Source of the DNA: Ehretia macrophylla
Lineage: Eukaryota > Streptophyta > Magnoliopsida > Boraginales > Ehretiaceae
Direction of reading: 5' to 3'
DNA: 64,000 bases
Assembly (NCBI GenBank): GCA_037974665.1
Contig: CM075777.1
Span: 11,617,001-11,681,000 of the forward strand
Numbering within the stretch: position 1 is the stretch's first letter; every line of letters starts with the position of its first letter. Position numbers and translations under genes: made by a program. The notes beneath the pieces were generated by a model, which worked only from the letters and a program-made list of their open reading frames with translations, searched no databases and had not been told where the DNA came from. Positions 37,114 to 48,688 of this stretch are shown piece after piece.

Positions 37114-40014
37114 TGTGAGACCCCGTACAGAGCCCACATGCATTTTATAGCATTTCATAAATTTTTACATTATTTAATATACAACTATATCAATTAACGT
37201 GTATTTACCTTGATTCACGTGCTTTTATTTTGAAATACGTACATTTATATCGTTTTACGTGCACATGTCTCATATAATGTGTATTTAAATTCAATTATAT
37301 GTCTTTGAATAATTTAGATAACGTAAGCAATAATTAAATCATTTTATGTGCATTCATCTCAATTTACGTGCATTTTATCATTTAACGTGCATGTAAGTAA
37401 ATTATATCGTGTAGCTAGTAATTGGAACTAACTAAGTTCATTAACTAATTAGAGTAACTAAACTAAAACCAAGATAGTTATAATTAACACAAGAGTGGCA
37501 AACTAGAAATACATACATTAGTTCAAGGGCACTCTTGTCTTTTGGCAACCAAACTAAAATATCCTATCTATATACATACATTACACACACAATTACACAT
37601 TACACCACCCACACACACTAAATCTCTATAACACACACTACACCACCTACACACATAAAATCTATACAACACACACACACCCACAATCAACACACACATA
37701 CACACACTACACGATTTTGCCAAGGAGAAAGGAGAAGGAAGAAGAAGAAATCATGGAAGAGGGAAGTAGAAGCCAGCCATTTTCAAGATCTTCAACCATT
37801 TTCAATCAACTTTTTTTCATTTCTAACTCTTGCAAAGGTGAGGGAGTTTTCATTCAAAGTTTTAAAGCTCATCCAAGATTTTATGATATAAATATATTGA
37901 TTAATCTTGCTTATATGTTCATATAGAGCTCAAGGTGATGATTGAGTATTTTGTGTTGCAGATCTGGAAATTGCAAACTTATATTGGGTGTTGATTGTTG
38001 TGTTGGGGTGGTTTTGATTGAGTTTTGGACTCTTGTATGATGCCTAATAACCACCTTGACTTGCTTGATTGTTGCCTAGGAGGTCGGGTTGTTATAGGGT
38101 TGATTGTTAGAAAAAGTTTTTTTTATCGTAACAGGATAACCAGGGGACCCCCCCTCCACCAGTCGACCTGTGGAGGACCCTCGTCCACCTAGAGCCTATC
38201 CACCGGAAGACCCTATGGGCACCGGTCGACCGGTGACTCAAGGGTCTACCGGTTTGACAACTTTGTACCTTGAGTTTGTTTTAGTGATTCCGGGAGCTAC
38301 TGGTGTCGAATTGAGACATGGTCGGAAGCGTTGGAACCGTATCGAACCCTAGTTTATTGTAATAGAATTTAATTGAGGAAATTATGTCTTGGATTAGGGC
38401 AAGGTAATTGCCAACTTTGATACGAAGCTTAATCCTGGGCTATTACTTGTATAATGAAAATAACTCCTAGAATGGTTACTTCTAGGTACAATACTTATCT
38501 TGATTATCAGGTGAGATTCAATGTGGCATTCTATATGTTCTATACATACACTTGCTTGCGTGAATATTCATTATGCTATTGACAATTAAAAGTACATTTG
38601 AATGGTTAATTGTATCGGTTGCAACCATTATTGATTGAGGACGTGACGGGACCTCCGGGCAGTGTTGGGCTTGCCGGTATATCTCGACCCTCAAAGTATT
38701 GATTCTTTCTCTTTCTAGAACTCATTGATCCTCCTACGGGACAGAGATTGATCCTCCTACGGGATAGGGACCAATCCTCCTATAGGACAGGGATCCAATG
38801 ATATCTTAGAAGAGTTGGTTATTTAGTTGTTATTGAACCTTGATTGTATATTTTGTATTCTCGTCTGTAAATTCTTGTTACTCATTGATCCTCCTACAGG
38901 ATAGGGATTGATCCTCCTACGGGATAGGGACTAATCCTCCTACGGGATAAGGACTAATACTCCTACGAGATAGGGACCAATCCTCCTACGGCACAGGGAT
39001 CCAATGATATCTTGAAAGAGTTGGTTATTTAATTATTATTGAACCTTGATTGTATATCATGTATTCTCGTCTGTAAATTCTTGTTACCCATTGATCCTCC
39101 TATGGGATAGGGATTGATCCTCCTACAGGATAGGGACTTATCCTCCTACGGGACAGGGATTCAATGATATCTTGGAAGAGTTGGTTATTTAATTATTATT
39201 GAACATTGATTGTATATCTTGTAATCTCGTCTATAAATTCTTGTTACCCATTGATCCTCCTACAAGATAGGGATTGATCCTTCTACGGGATAGGGACTGA
39301 TCCTCTTACGAGATAGGGACCAATCCTCCTACGGGACAGGGATTCAATGATATCTTGGAAGAGTTTGGTTATTTAACTGTTATTGAATCTTGATTGTATA
39401 TCTTGTGTTCTCACTTGCATAATCATGTGTGCATGACATGTTCATCAAACTATTTACGAAACGATAAAAACCTTTGTGAAAACCTTTCTATTCCATCTTC
39501 ACTGATCTATATGCAGGATTAGCTCACCCTCTTTCTAACAATTACAGGTAAGGATTAACCCGAGCAAGCCTCCTTGTGATTATAAACTTTGTGGAGTTGA
39601 TGAGTTAGATTCCTAGCCTATGTTATCTACGTGCTTGCCTGAGGAGACTTACTTCTTGTTATGAAGAACATGATGTTGTAAATTGAATTATTTGATATGT
39701 TGTATATTCTTTTGCTTAACTTGATACCTATCTAGGTTTGAACCTTATTCTTTTGAGACCTATAACTAAGATGATGAACAAGTGGTTCTTGGTTTGGTTA
39801 TTATGTAACAAGGTGATGTAATCCTTTAAGGCCGATAACTTTGGCGAATGTTGGAAGTCTTTCGAAACTTCTTATGGCATTTTAATGGATGTACATGTTA
39901 TTAAATTAATACACACATGTTTTAAGACTATTAAGTTATTAATCTCAGGAATAAGTATTACGAACGTCATGTTTCGGCCTTAGCCTAGAGATGGGTCGGG
40001 GTTGGGGCGTGACA
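37114..40014 (+). repeat. 5' LTR of element D
   Basis: 2901 bp. Likely TATA box in ctatctatatacatac near 37,565-37,577, followed by a CA-rich leader. It contains a GC-rich patch with the 16-bp perfect palindrome CACCGGTCGACCGGTG (38,220-38,235), the shared hairpin core at 38,655-38,677, and a hairpin minisatellite at 38,725-39,342 with four blocks. A short frame starting MEEGSRSQPFSR (from about 37,753) is kept in both LTRs, which only reflects their shared origin. Confidence 0.85.
38725..39342 (+). repeat. Minisatellite array in 5' LTR of D
   Basis: The monomer is about 23 bp (gatcctcctacgggataggg), in four blocks of three to five monomers separated by a constant spacer of about 90 bp (gatatcttggaagagttgg ...). 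Each monomer contains CCTA and TAGG around a 5-base loop, so it can fold into a small hairpin. The 3' LTR has six blocks. Confidence 0.85.
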
Positions 40015-42492
40015 CCTTTAAGTGGTATCAGAGCTTAGCTAGTTAGCTAGGTGCAAGCTAGGTGTAGAACCCCTGGTCTATAGGTAGGAGACCTAAGATA
40101 GGATCATGCTTGGGTGTCTATGTCTATATGTGCTTATATGAACTTATGTGTACAACATGTTATACATGTTTCTTGCTTATGTGGACTTATGTGTTTGATG
40201 TGCTTGTGTGAATCGTATGAGCTTAACATGTTGTAATTACTTCTTACTTATGTAAGATTTATGTGCTAAGTACGGTTATACCAGTTGCATGTGTGATTTA
40301 ACTTATAAATAGCCTTCTAAAGTCATAACCAGCTAGGACAATAGACTTGTTGATCAATTGGATATTGGGTAGGACATGTAAGTTGATTTCTTTCGAACTA
40401 AGTTGATTTAATGGCTTAAGCAATATTGGAGATGAATTATACATGTGCAAAGGTGCATTTAAGTAGTTCGACTTAGTAGAAATAGATAGTGAAATTGGGA
40501 CCACCTAAAGGAACAAATAAAATGGTATTCTCATATGACGTAGGAAGTAGGTAATTTGATATGCCGAGTTACTTATTTTGGTTAATGGAAAAGATTGCGA
40601 GAATGACCTTGACATTGTGAGGACCGTAAGTCCCGATCTTAGAGTATTTATAATAACTAATAATGGTTGAAATATATTTGGAGATGTTCTATCTTTAAAG
40701 GTCACTTATGGATGTACCTATGGATTATAAGGTCTTAGACTAAGATATTTTAGACATTGTGGGTCCTTGGGATTTAAAGAAATACTGGTACGACCAAGTT
40801 CTTACTCACTTGTAGTTAGGTGTTGATTGCACTAAATAGATGTATGAACCCTAGAATTCAGATTTATGGATCTTGGTGACTACTAATCTATTTGAGGCAC
40901 TAGTCCAGGGATGTTGGGTAAGAATATACTCGTGCTATAACTATTTAGAGAGTTTGGAGTGTTGGTAAAAGAAGGATTTATGTAGTATATGTGGTTAAGA
41001 TGTGTGATATACATTAAGTGATTAGTCTTAGCTCTGATATGATTAAGACTTGAGACGTTAGCATAGTCTAGGGTTATAATGCATTTGGGAGTATAAGTAA
41101 TGTATACAAGGGTTAATAGTGAATTTAGGGTCTACTTAGCTTATACCCTCGATCATGACTCTCGGTTATAGGTGCTAAATGTTATCGGTACTAAGACATC
41201 TAGAGAGATAATAGACATAGAGTAATAAATATGAATTTAGACTTGAATGAAACCCCAGACCTTATGTGCTAGCCTTATGTGTATAACTTATAATTGAACT
41301 ACAATTGCTTATAGATTATGATATAGATGTCATTGGGTTTCGTTTCAGTTTTACTAAGCTGATGATAAGATTATGATGCGGTATCTAGAAAGTGAATTGT
41401 GGAAGTTAAGCCGATAATATTTAGTTGCAAGAATTGAATTAAGTAGGATAGGATAATTGTCTATCGAAGTTATCTTGAATAAAGACTCATAGTCGGGATT
41501 ACTTTAGAGTTATATACCTTATGAAGTTATTTCCTTGAAATTGATTGAAATGACAAGTTATTCGGATGTTAATAGATTAATTGAAAGTAGTTGTGCGTCA
41601 TTATAAGAGTGAAATCAAGAAGGTTAAGTCATGGTGAGATGGGTCGTGATCTTAGAATTATCATTGTATTACTAGTGTATCCTTGGATCTTGATTATTGT
41701 ACTCGTGGAATTTAATCTTGGCTAAGGGGTTGGAACTTGAGGTTATTTTAGGATGAATCCATTTGAAATATTATTGATGTGTGTACAAGAATGAAATAAG
41801 TTGTAATATAAGGTATGCATCTTACTATTGACTGGGATCGACATATTAAAGTTCATTTGGAGTTTAATTTTTTTTTAACAGAGGAGTTATAGTTGGATGA
41901 ATCTATGACTAAGGACATTTACCTACCTATTTAATGGTAAGAGATGAAATCATTTGAGGGATTAAGGGTAAGCATTCAAAGCCACTTGGTGCTAGACGGT
42001 ATCCTAGTAAAACTTTGTGTGTTACTTGCTAGTCTCAAAAAAACTCTTTGTTGGGATCTTTGAGCATAGACTAGAGGTGCTAATTACAACTTGATGGATT
42101 CGGACTTGGAGAATTTATTGGCAGCAAGGGTACCCGCAAGTATATTTGCAGTGGTTTAAGGGTGGGAACCACTTTTTCACTATGGGTGTAATATTATTAT
42201 TAGGTGAAGTTGGTTTATAATTGAAAGTTCTCTTGAAGTTGAGTAAAGGTTTTAGAAATTGATTAATCCACTTTCGAGGCTATTAAGGATGATTAGTTGA
42301 ACTAGGTGATTTAAATCGTTGACTCTATTCTTGCTATGTTAATGACTATTAGGTTCAAGGCATATGACATATTTTAAAGCTTGAGTTTGAGGTGTGTAGA
42401 CTTGTCATCGTTAATAGGAGGTTGAATATATCTTAGTGGTTGACCTCCTGGTTACTATTAGTATCTAGGAATTGCGAAGGCGTAATTCTGTT
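40015..42492 (+). other. Non-coding internal region of element D
   Basis: After an 8-bp gap the primer site TGGTATCAGAGC lies at 40,023-40,034. The following 2.4 kb is AT-rich with no frame longer than about 70 codons and no recognisable gag or pol relic. This is the feature that makes D a LARD. Confidence 0.75.
40023..40034 (+). other. Primer-binding site of element D (tRNA-iMet)
   Basis: TGGTATCAGAGC lies 8 bp after the LTR end. It is complementary to initiator methionine tRNA and identical to the site of element A. Confidence 0.85.
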
Positions 42493-42504
42493 AAGGAGGG
42501 GAGG
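42493..42504 (+). other. Polypurine tract of element D
   Basis: AAGGAGGGGAGG lies one base before the 3' LTR, showing that the priming signals of D are present at both ends. Confidence 0.8.
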
Positions 42505-42505
42505 T

Positions 42506-45500
42506 TTTGAGACCCTGTACTGAGACCGTACAGAGCCTACATGCATTTTATAGCATTTCATAAATTTTTACATCATTTAATATACAATTATATCAATTAA
42601 CGTGTATTTACCTTGATTCACATGCTTTTATTTTGAAATACGTACATTTATATCATTTTACGTGCACATGTCTCGTATAATGTGTATTCAAATTCAATTA
42701 TGTGTCTTTGAATAATTTAGATAACGTAAGCAATAATTAAATCATTTTATGTGCATTCATCTCTATTTACGTGCATTTTATCGTTTAACGTACATGTGAG
42801 TCAATTATATCGTGTAGCTAATAATTGGAACCAACTAAGTTCAATAACTAACTAGAGTAACTAAACTAAAACCAAGATAGTTGTAATTAACACTAGAATA
42901 GCAAACTAGAAATACATACATTAGTTCAAGGGCACTCTTGTCTTTTGGCAACTAAAATATCCTATCTATATACATACATTACACACACAATTACACAATA
43001 CACCACCCACACACACCAAATCTCTACAAGACACATTACACCACCTACACACACAAAATCTCTACAATACATACACACCCACAATCAGCCCACAAATACA
43101 CACACTACACAATTTTGCCAAGGAGAAGGGAGAAGGAAGAAGAAGAAGAAGAAATCATGGAAGAAGGAAGTAGAAGCCAGCCATTTTCAAGATCTTCAAC
43201 CATTTTCAATCAACTTTCTTTCATTTATAACTCTTGCAAAGGTGAGGGAGTTTTCATTCAAAGTTTAAAAGTTCATCCAAGATTTTATGATATAAATATA
43301 TTGATTAATCTTGCTTATGTGTTCATATGGAGCTCAAGGTGATGATTGAGTATTTTGTGTTATAGATCTAGAAATTGTAAACTTATGTTGCGTGTTGATT
43401 GTTGTGGTGGGGTGGTTTTGATTGAGTTTTGGACTCTTGTATGATGCCTAATAACCACCTTGAACCTGTTTCATTATTGCCTAGAAGGTTGGGTTATTGT
43501 AGGGTTCATTGTTATAAAACTTATTTTTTTTTTCGTAACAGCACGACCAGGGGACCCCCCTCCACCGGTCGACTGGTGAGTCGAGGGTCTACCGGTTTGA
43601 CAACTTCGTACCTTGAGTTTATTTTAGTGATTCCGAGAGCTACATGTCAAATTGAGGCACGGTCGGAAGCGTTGGAACCGTATCGAACCCTAGTTTATTG
43701 TAATAGAATTTAATTGAGGAAATTATGTCTTGGATTAGGGCAAGGTAATTGCCAACTTTGATACGAAGCTTAATCCTGGGCTATTACTTGTATAATGAAA
43801 ATAACTCCTAGAATGGTTACTTCTAGGTACAATACTTATCTTGATTATCAGGTGAGATTCAATGTGGCATTCTACATGTTCTATACATACACTTGCTTGC
43901 GTGAATATTCATTATGCTATTGACAATTAAAAGTACATTTGAATGGTTAATTGTATCGGTTGCAACCATTATTGATTGAGGACGTGACGGGACCTCCGGG
44001 CAATGTTGGGCTTGCCGGTATATCTCGACTCTCAAATTATTGATTCTTTCTCTTGCTAGAACCCATTGATCCTCCTACGGGACAGGGACTGATCCTCCTA
44101 CGGGATAGGGACCAACCCTCCTATAGGACAGGGATCCAATGATATCTTAGAAGAGTTGGTTATTTAGTTGTTATTGAACCTTGATTGTATATCTTGCATT
44201 CTCGTTTGTAAATTCTTGTTACCCATTGATCCTCCTACAGTATAGGGATTGATTCTCCTACAGGATAGGGACTGATCCTCCTACGGGACAAGGACTAATA
44301 CACCTACGAGATAGGGACCAATCCTCCTACGGCACAAGGATCCAATGATATCTTGGAAGAGTTGGTTATTTAATTGTTATTGAACCTTGATTATATATCT
44401 TCTATTCTCGTCTGTAAATTCTTGTTACCCATTGATCCTCCTACGAGATAGGGATTGATCCTCCTACGGGATAGGGACTGATCCATCTACGGGACAGGGA
44501 CTAATCCTCCTACGAGATAGGGACCAATCCTCCTACGGGATAGGGATCCAATAATATCTTGGAAGAGTTAGTTATTTAATTGTTATTGAACCTTGATTGT
44601 ATATCTTGCATTCTCGTTTATAAATTCTTGTTACCCATTGATCCTCTTACAGGATAGGGATTGATCCTCCTACGGGATAGGGACCGATCCTCCTACGGGA
44701 CAGGGACTGATCCTCCTACGGGATAGGGACCAATCCTCCTACGGGACAGGGTTCCATTGATATCTTGGAAGAGTTGGTTATTTAATTGTTATTGAACCTT
44801 GATTGTATATCTTGTATTCTCGTCTGTAAATTCTTGTTACCCATTGATCCTCCTACGAGATAGGGATTGATCCTCCTACGGGATAGGGACTAATCCTCCT
44901 ACGGGACAGGGACTGATCCTCCTACGGGATAGGGACCAATCCTCCTACGGGACAGGGATCCAATGATATCTTGGAAGAGTTGGTTATTTAATTGTTATTG
45001 AACCTTGATTGTATATCTTGTATTCTCGTCTGTAAATTCTTGTTACCCATTGATCCTCCTACGGGATAGTGATTGATCCTCCTACAGGATAGGGACTAAT
45101 CCTCCTACGGGACAAGGATTGATCCTCCTACGAGATAAGGACCAATCCTTCTACAGGACAGGGATTTAATGATATCTTGGAAGTGTTTGGCTATTTAACT
45201 GTTATGGAATCTTGATTGTATATCTTGCGTTCTCGCTTGCATAATCATGTGTGCATGACATATTTCATCAAATTGTTTACGAAATGATAAAAACCTTTGT
45301 GAAAACCCTTCTTATTCCATCCTCACTGGGCTATATGCAGGATTAGCTTACCCTCTTTCTAACAATTACAAGTAAGGATTAACCCGAGCAAGCCTCCTTG
45401 TGATTACAAGCTTTGTGGAGTTGATGAGTTGGATTCCTGCCCTATGTGATCTACGTGCTTGCTTGAGGAGACTTACTTCTTGTTATGAAGAACATGATGT

Positions 45501-45838
45501 TGCAAATTGAATTATTTGATATGTTGTATATTCTTTTACTTAACTTGATACCTAGCTAGGTTCGATCTTTATTCTTTTGAGACCTATAACCAGGATGATG
45601 AACAGGTGGTTCTTGGTTTGGTTATTATGTAACAAGGTGATGTAATCCTTTGAGGTCGATAACTTTTGAGAATGTTGGAAGTCTTTCGAAACTTCTTATG
45701 GAATTTTAATGGATGTACAGGTTGTTAAATTAATACACACATGTTTTAAGACTATTAAGTGATTAATCTTAGGAATAAGTGTTACGAACGTTATATTTCG
45801 GCCTTAGCCTAACGATGGGTCGGGGTCGGGGCGTGACA
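42506..45838 (+). repeat. 3' LTR of element D
   Basis: 3333 bp. It is longer than the 5' LTR mainly because its minisatellite (44,066-45,164) has six blocks instead of four, while the GC-rich patch near 43,550 is about 90 bp shorter. It carries the shared hairpin core at 43,996-44,018. Confidence 0.85.
44066..45164 (+). repeat. Minisatellite array in 3' LTR of D, expanded
   Basis: Same 23-bp hairpin monomer and same spacer as at 38,725-39,342, in six blocks. The inner four blocks are very alike and share variants, pointing to block-wise amplification of a unit of about 205 bp after or during insertion. Confidence 0.85.
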
Positions 45839-47528
45839 CGCGGCCCTTTGATGTTCTCACTCACACGTTCCATTTAATCCTATTCTAGTTCATCTATGCC
45901 TTATTCTAGCCTTATGAGCCATTATGGCACAATAATTAAGCATTGGACTAAGCATCTAACCTATAAACTACAATCACCCCTTTATGTTCAAACTCATAAC
46001 ACCATGGTCTAACCAAGTTTTCTCCATTTTAGGCATCAATCTAGCTACAAGAACACTTACACACTTTGGTAACATAAAAACAAGTATACAACCATTAAAC
46101 ACCAATTTTGCCTAAAATCACTATTCATCATCTTCCTCAATAAGTCATATACATTCGTTAGCTAATCAAGTGCAATAACACTCAAGGAGTACTCTACTAA
46201 CTATATAAACATCATTCATGACTAGATTAAGTATTATATACAACATATATAACATAAACAACATTTTACATAAACAAGACATAAACTTTAAATGCAATTA
46301 ACATGCAATCCCTCACCAAATATAAGTTGAATATGCTAGGAATTGACTTTGTATGGCCTTAGATCACCTCAAAATAGCTTGCAAGACACCAAAGATGCAA
46401 ACCCTAGGTTAGTTTTTCTTTCTTCCTTGGAGTCGATAGGTTCCACACTTTTTTTGTGTTTTTGCTTTGTATGCTATATATTATGTATATATAAGTGTAT
46501 ATATGTGTATATAATAAACCTAGGTTGGGTTGGGCTTTATAAAATGATCCAATAAAACTAAATAAAATCCCAAAAACTAACTAGAATTCAATTAGCCCAA
46601 AAGTGCAATATAGTTTTTATTATTCATACGGGACACGAAATATTTTTTATCTCATACTACCGATATGTTATGCACATAAATCCAATGAACGTATGTTGGA
46701 TATATGTCACGTAATATAGGAAAAATAAGAAATCAGAAAAATAAAATAGTAAAATTTTTAGCTTGGGTTTGCGTGTTACAGGTCGTAGGATCGTGTATAT
46801 CATGAAAACACACGCGAGAAAGAGAAGTGTTGAGTTCGTGGCGGATTTATAAAGTATCGGCTTCAACGAGTGTTCTAAAGCGGTAACTTCTTAATGTGTT
46901 GTTTAGCGTGAATGTTTCAAGGTTGTTAGGCGAATGTGAATACGTGGTTGCTAATGTGATATGTTGTTTCTAATGTGTTCAAAAGGTTTTCAGGTTAAAG
47001 CTTTCAAACTTGGCTAGTTCACTCTTATGTAATGCATATTACAAGTGTACATGATGTTGATTATATGCGTGAAGAAGGAAATAATGAGCTTGATCATGTG
47101 TTTCATGAGTAGTTGATGTACTTGACTTTGAAACTATGTTTTACTTGTTTTAGTAGTTGTTATGTATGGTTTAGTACTTGCCTAGTTTGAAGTATTTGTG
47201 AAGCCTAGCTTCTTTTGATGTATCTATATGGTTGGTTATGTTGGATCATGATCACAACTAGTTAGGCTTATGTCATGTCATATGTTTATATTCAATTATG
47301 TTTTGGTTATGAAAATGTTGTCTACTTTTGCCCAAATGAATGAATGTAAGATTTAGTGTATTCCGCAAGAGAATTATGAAATGATGTTGTATACGAATGA
47401 CGCGAGCCTTTGAGAATGTATGTTGTGTATTCTTTGTTGCATTGGATGTTCATATTATAGGCATTATAATATCCGTATGTCGTTGCGACCAGGCTTGGTT
47501 TTCGAAGGGACCGGGTTTGGGCGTGACA

Positions 47529-47533
47529 GATTT
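47529..47533. repeat. Target-site duplication of E2, right (gattt)
   Basis: This is the exact partner of 16,884-16,888. E1 sequence resumes immediately after it. Confidence 0.85.
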
Positions 47534-48076
47534 GGCCCAAAAATGCAAGGATTCTTCTTCAAAAATGGCAAAACTTGTTTTTTTCCTTTTTTTCTTCTTT
47601 TTTCTTCTTTTTTCTTCCTTTACCCAATTTTTCCTAGGCCTTTCTAGTTTCTTCTTTTGTTTGTTATGTTATACTGTATGCATATGTATGTATTATAATG
47701 CAAGATGGTCAACCTAGTCAAGCAAGACACCTAAGACTAAGTCAAACGTGGTCAAGGTTGGTTGGCTTTGTAAAATACGCTTATATTTGTATGTATATAT
47801 GTTTGTATTATATATAAGAGTCAAATATAAGTCAAATAAGGTAGACTTTGTAAAATAAGACTATGTTTATATGTATAAATGTAATTTAAATGCACATATG
47901 ATGTAACAAATTAGATAAACACATAATTAGCACATACTACTTTCAAACAATGTTTAAATTAAATAAATGCTCAAGTAGATTCAAATGATAGAATAGCTAA
48001 TGAAATGCACATATTATTTCAAATGGCATTAAAATAGATAAATGCATATTAGTTCATGCTCGGGTCTCATAAGTTT

Positions 48077-48688
48077 GACTTCCCTATCCATGTCTCTAAC
48101 TTAATCGAGACGGATCAAACGAAGGGAATTAATTACTCTGCAACATAATTTCAGGTTCATGAGATTTTATTTCATCATTGATTTGGTAGTCGTGATATAC
48201 TACTGGGTGTCACTTATACCTTTTAAAAATTAGAAAGAGTTTCCACTATCAATTAATTATGAACCTAAGAAGTCACATAAAATAGAAATCCGACAAGCTG
48301 ATTTCTAAAGAGAATTAATTAAATTAATGATCTTCAGATAGTTCGAATATTAATTTAATTGACAGACTTGTTGGAGTTGGATGACTAAAGTCTAACCATA
48401 CCACCAATCCACAATCCAGCAGGATTGAACAAGCTTATGATTGACCCTAGATCTATTATGTGCCTAAAAATATGAAGCAGACTAAAGAGAAAAAGCTAGC
48501 ACTTTTCATGGACAATCTAAAATTAGGATTTCTCTCTAGAAACCTAATGGGGGTAAACTAATTGTTTGGCACAAATTTCGTGCAGATACTCTTAGCGGCT
48601 TCACGCTTAGAGAGCTTAAATCTTTATCAATTTCACGTACAAGTTTTTGCACTGCGAGGGTAATCCTAAAATCCTCTATATTTGTATT
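48077..48688 (+). other. Sequence between E1 and element C (middle piece of presumed LTR H)
   Basis: 612 bp without coding potential. It continues the sequence left of 12,504 once E1 is removed. Its last bases gtatt (48,684-48,688) are the target duplication of element C. Confidence 0.45.

Larger units (their letters stand above)
37114..45838 (+). mobile_element. Element D: large retrotransposon derivative (LARD), non-coding, structurally whole
   Basis: 8.7 kb, plus strand. LTRs of 2901 and 3333 bp (TGTGAGACCC...GGGGCGTGACA) flank a 2.5-kb internal region with a tRNA-iMet primer site and a polypurine tract but no gag or pol. This is the LARD plan: very long LTRs and a non-coding core, mobilised by the proteins of another element. 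The primer site and LTR 3' terminus are like those of element A, a possible protein donor family. Outside the repeat array the LTRs look about as diverged as a few percent, so D appears to be among the youngest layers here. Confidence 0.85.
18279..46780 (-). mobile_element. Element A: Ty3/gypsy chromovirus, Tekay/Del-like, full-length outline, broken
   Basis: Minus-strand element with two LTRs, tRNA-iMet primer site, gag-pol remains with a C-terminal chromodomain-like segment, polypurine tract and perfect 5-bp duplications. Without the inserted B and D it is about 9 kb. Integrase text such as YHPQTDGHSERTIRILKDML and ALYGRKCRSPLYWDEVGE is typical of the Tekay/Del lineage. The coding region is broken in roughly ten places. 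The 5' LTR (right side) is split by B and by D. LTR divergence is patchy, from none to about 20 percent, so age cannot be read simply; it must predate B and D. Confidence 0.85.
25063..46780 (-). repeat. 5' LTR of element A, split by B and D
   Basis: The pieces are 25,063-25,999, 36,707-37,113 and 45,844-46,780. The joins are confirmed by the uninterrupted 3' LTR: acacatccg continues into cccgacgatatgg, and caacacacac...cacgg continues into ccctttgatg. Both later insertions landed in this LTR and none in the other. The inner hairpin motif sits at 25,960-25,974. Confidence 0.8.
16889..47528 (+). mobile_element. Solo LTR E2, same family as E1 but inverted, interrupted by A
   Basis: E2 runs from TGTGAGATCTGAGC at 16,889 to GGGCGTGACA at 47,528. 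Its own pieces are 16,889-18,278 and 46,786-47,528, about 2.1 kb. Its reverse complement aligns with E1 along nearly the whole length (for example 18,166-18,227 against 15,718-15,779, and 47,480-47,528 against the first bases of E1). With the perfect gattt duplication this shows a solo LTR inserted head-to-head into a relative. The result is a fold-back of roughly 1 kb arms at 15,552-18,278. Confidence 0.82.
12509..48071 (-). mobile_element. Solo LTR E1, interrupted by F and by E2
   Basis: E1 starts TGTCACACCCAAAACCCGG at 12,509 and ends gggtctcata at 48,071, with perfect 5-bp duplications agttt. Its own sequence is 12,509-13,148, 15,552-16,888 and 47,534-48,071, about 2.5 kb in total. By comparison with elements A and D, whose LTRs end in GGGCGTGACA, the sense strand is probably minus. 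It has no internal region, so it is a solo LTR. The family is chromovirus-like by its termini but is not proven by any coding part. It is longer than E2, partly through more copies of a short tandem repeat (about 16,160-16,390). Confidence 0.8.

Noticed and set aside
37717-37926. Small frame kept in both LTRs of D (MEEGSRSQPFSR...)
   Set aside because: The two LTRs are copies of each other, so conservation is expected. The frame is short and low in complexity and matches nothing I recognise.
38725-39342. Regular short direct repeats resembling a CRISPR array
   Set aside because: The repeats are contiguous 23-bp monomers with a constant shared spacer, lie inside a plant LTR and recur in its partner LTR. 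There are no unique spacers.
16889-47528. E1 and E2 as the two LTRs of one very large element
   Set aside because: They are in opposite orientation and each has its own perfect target duplication, so they are two separate insertions.
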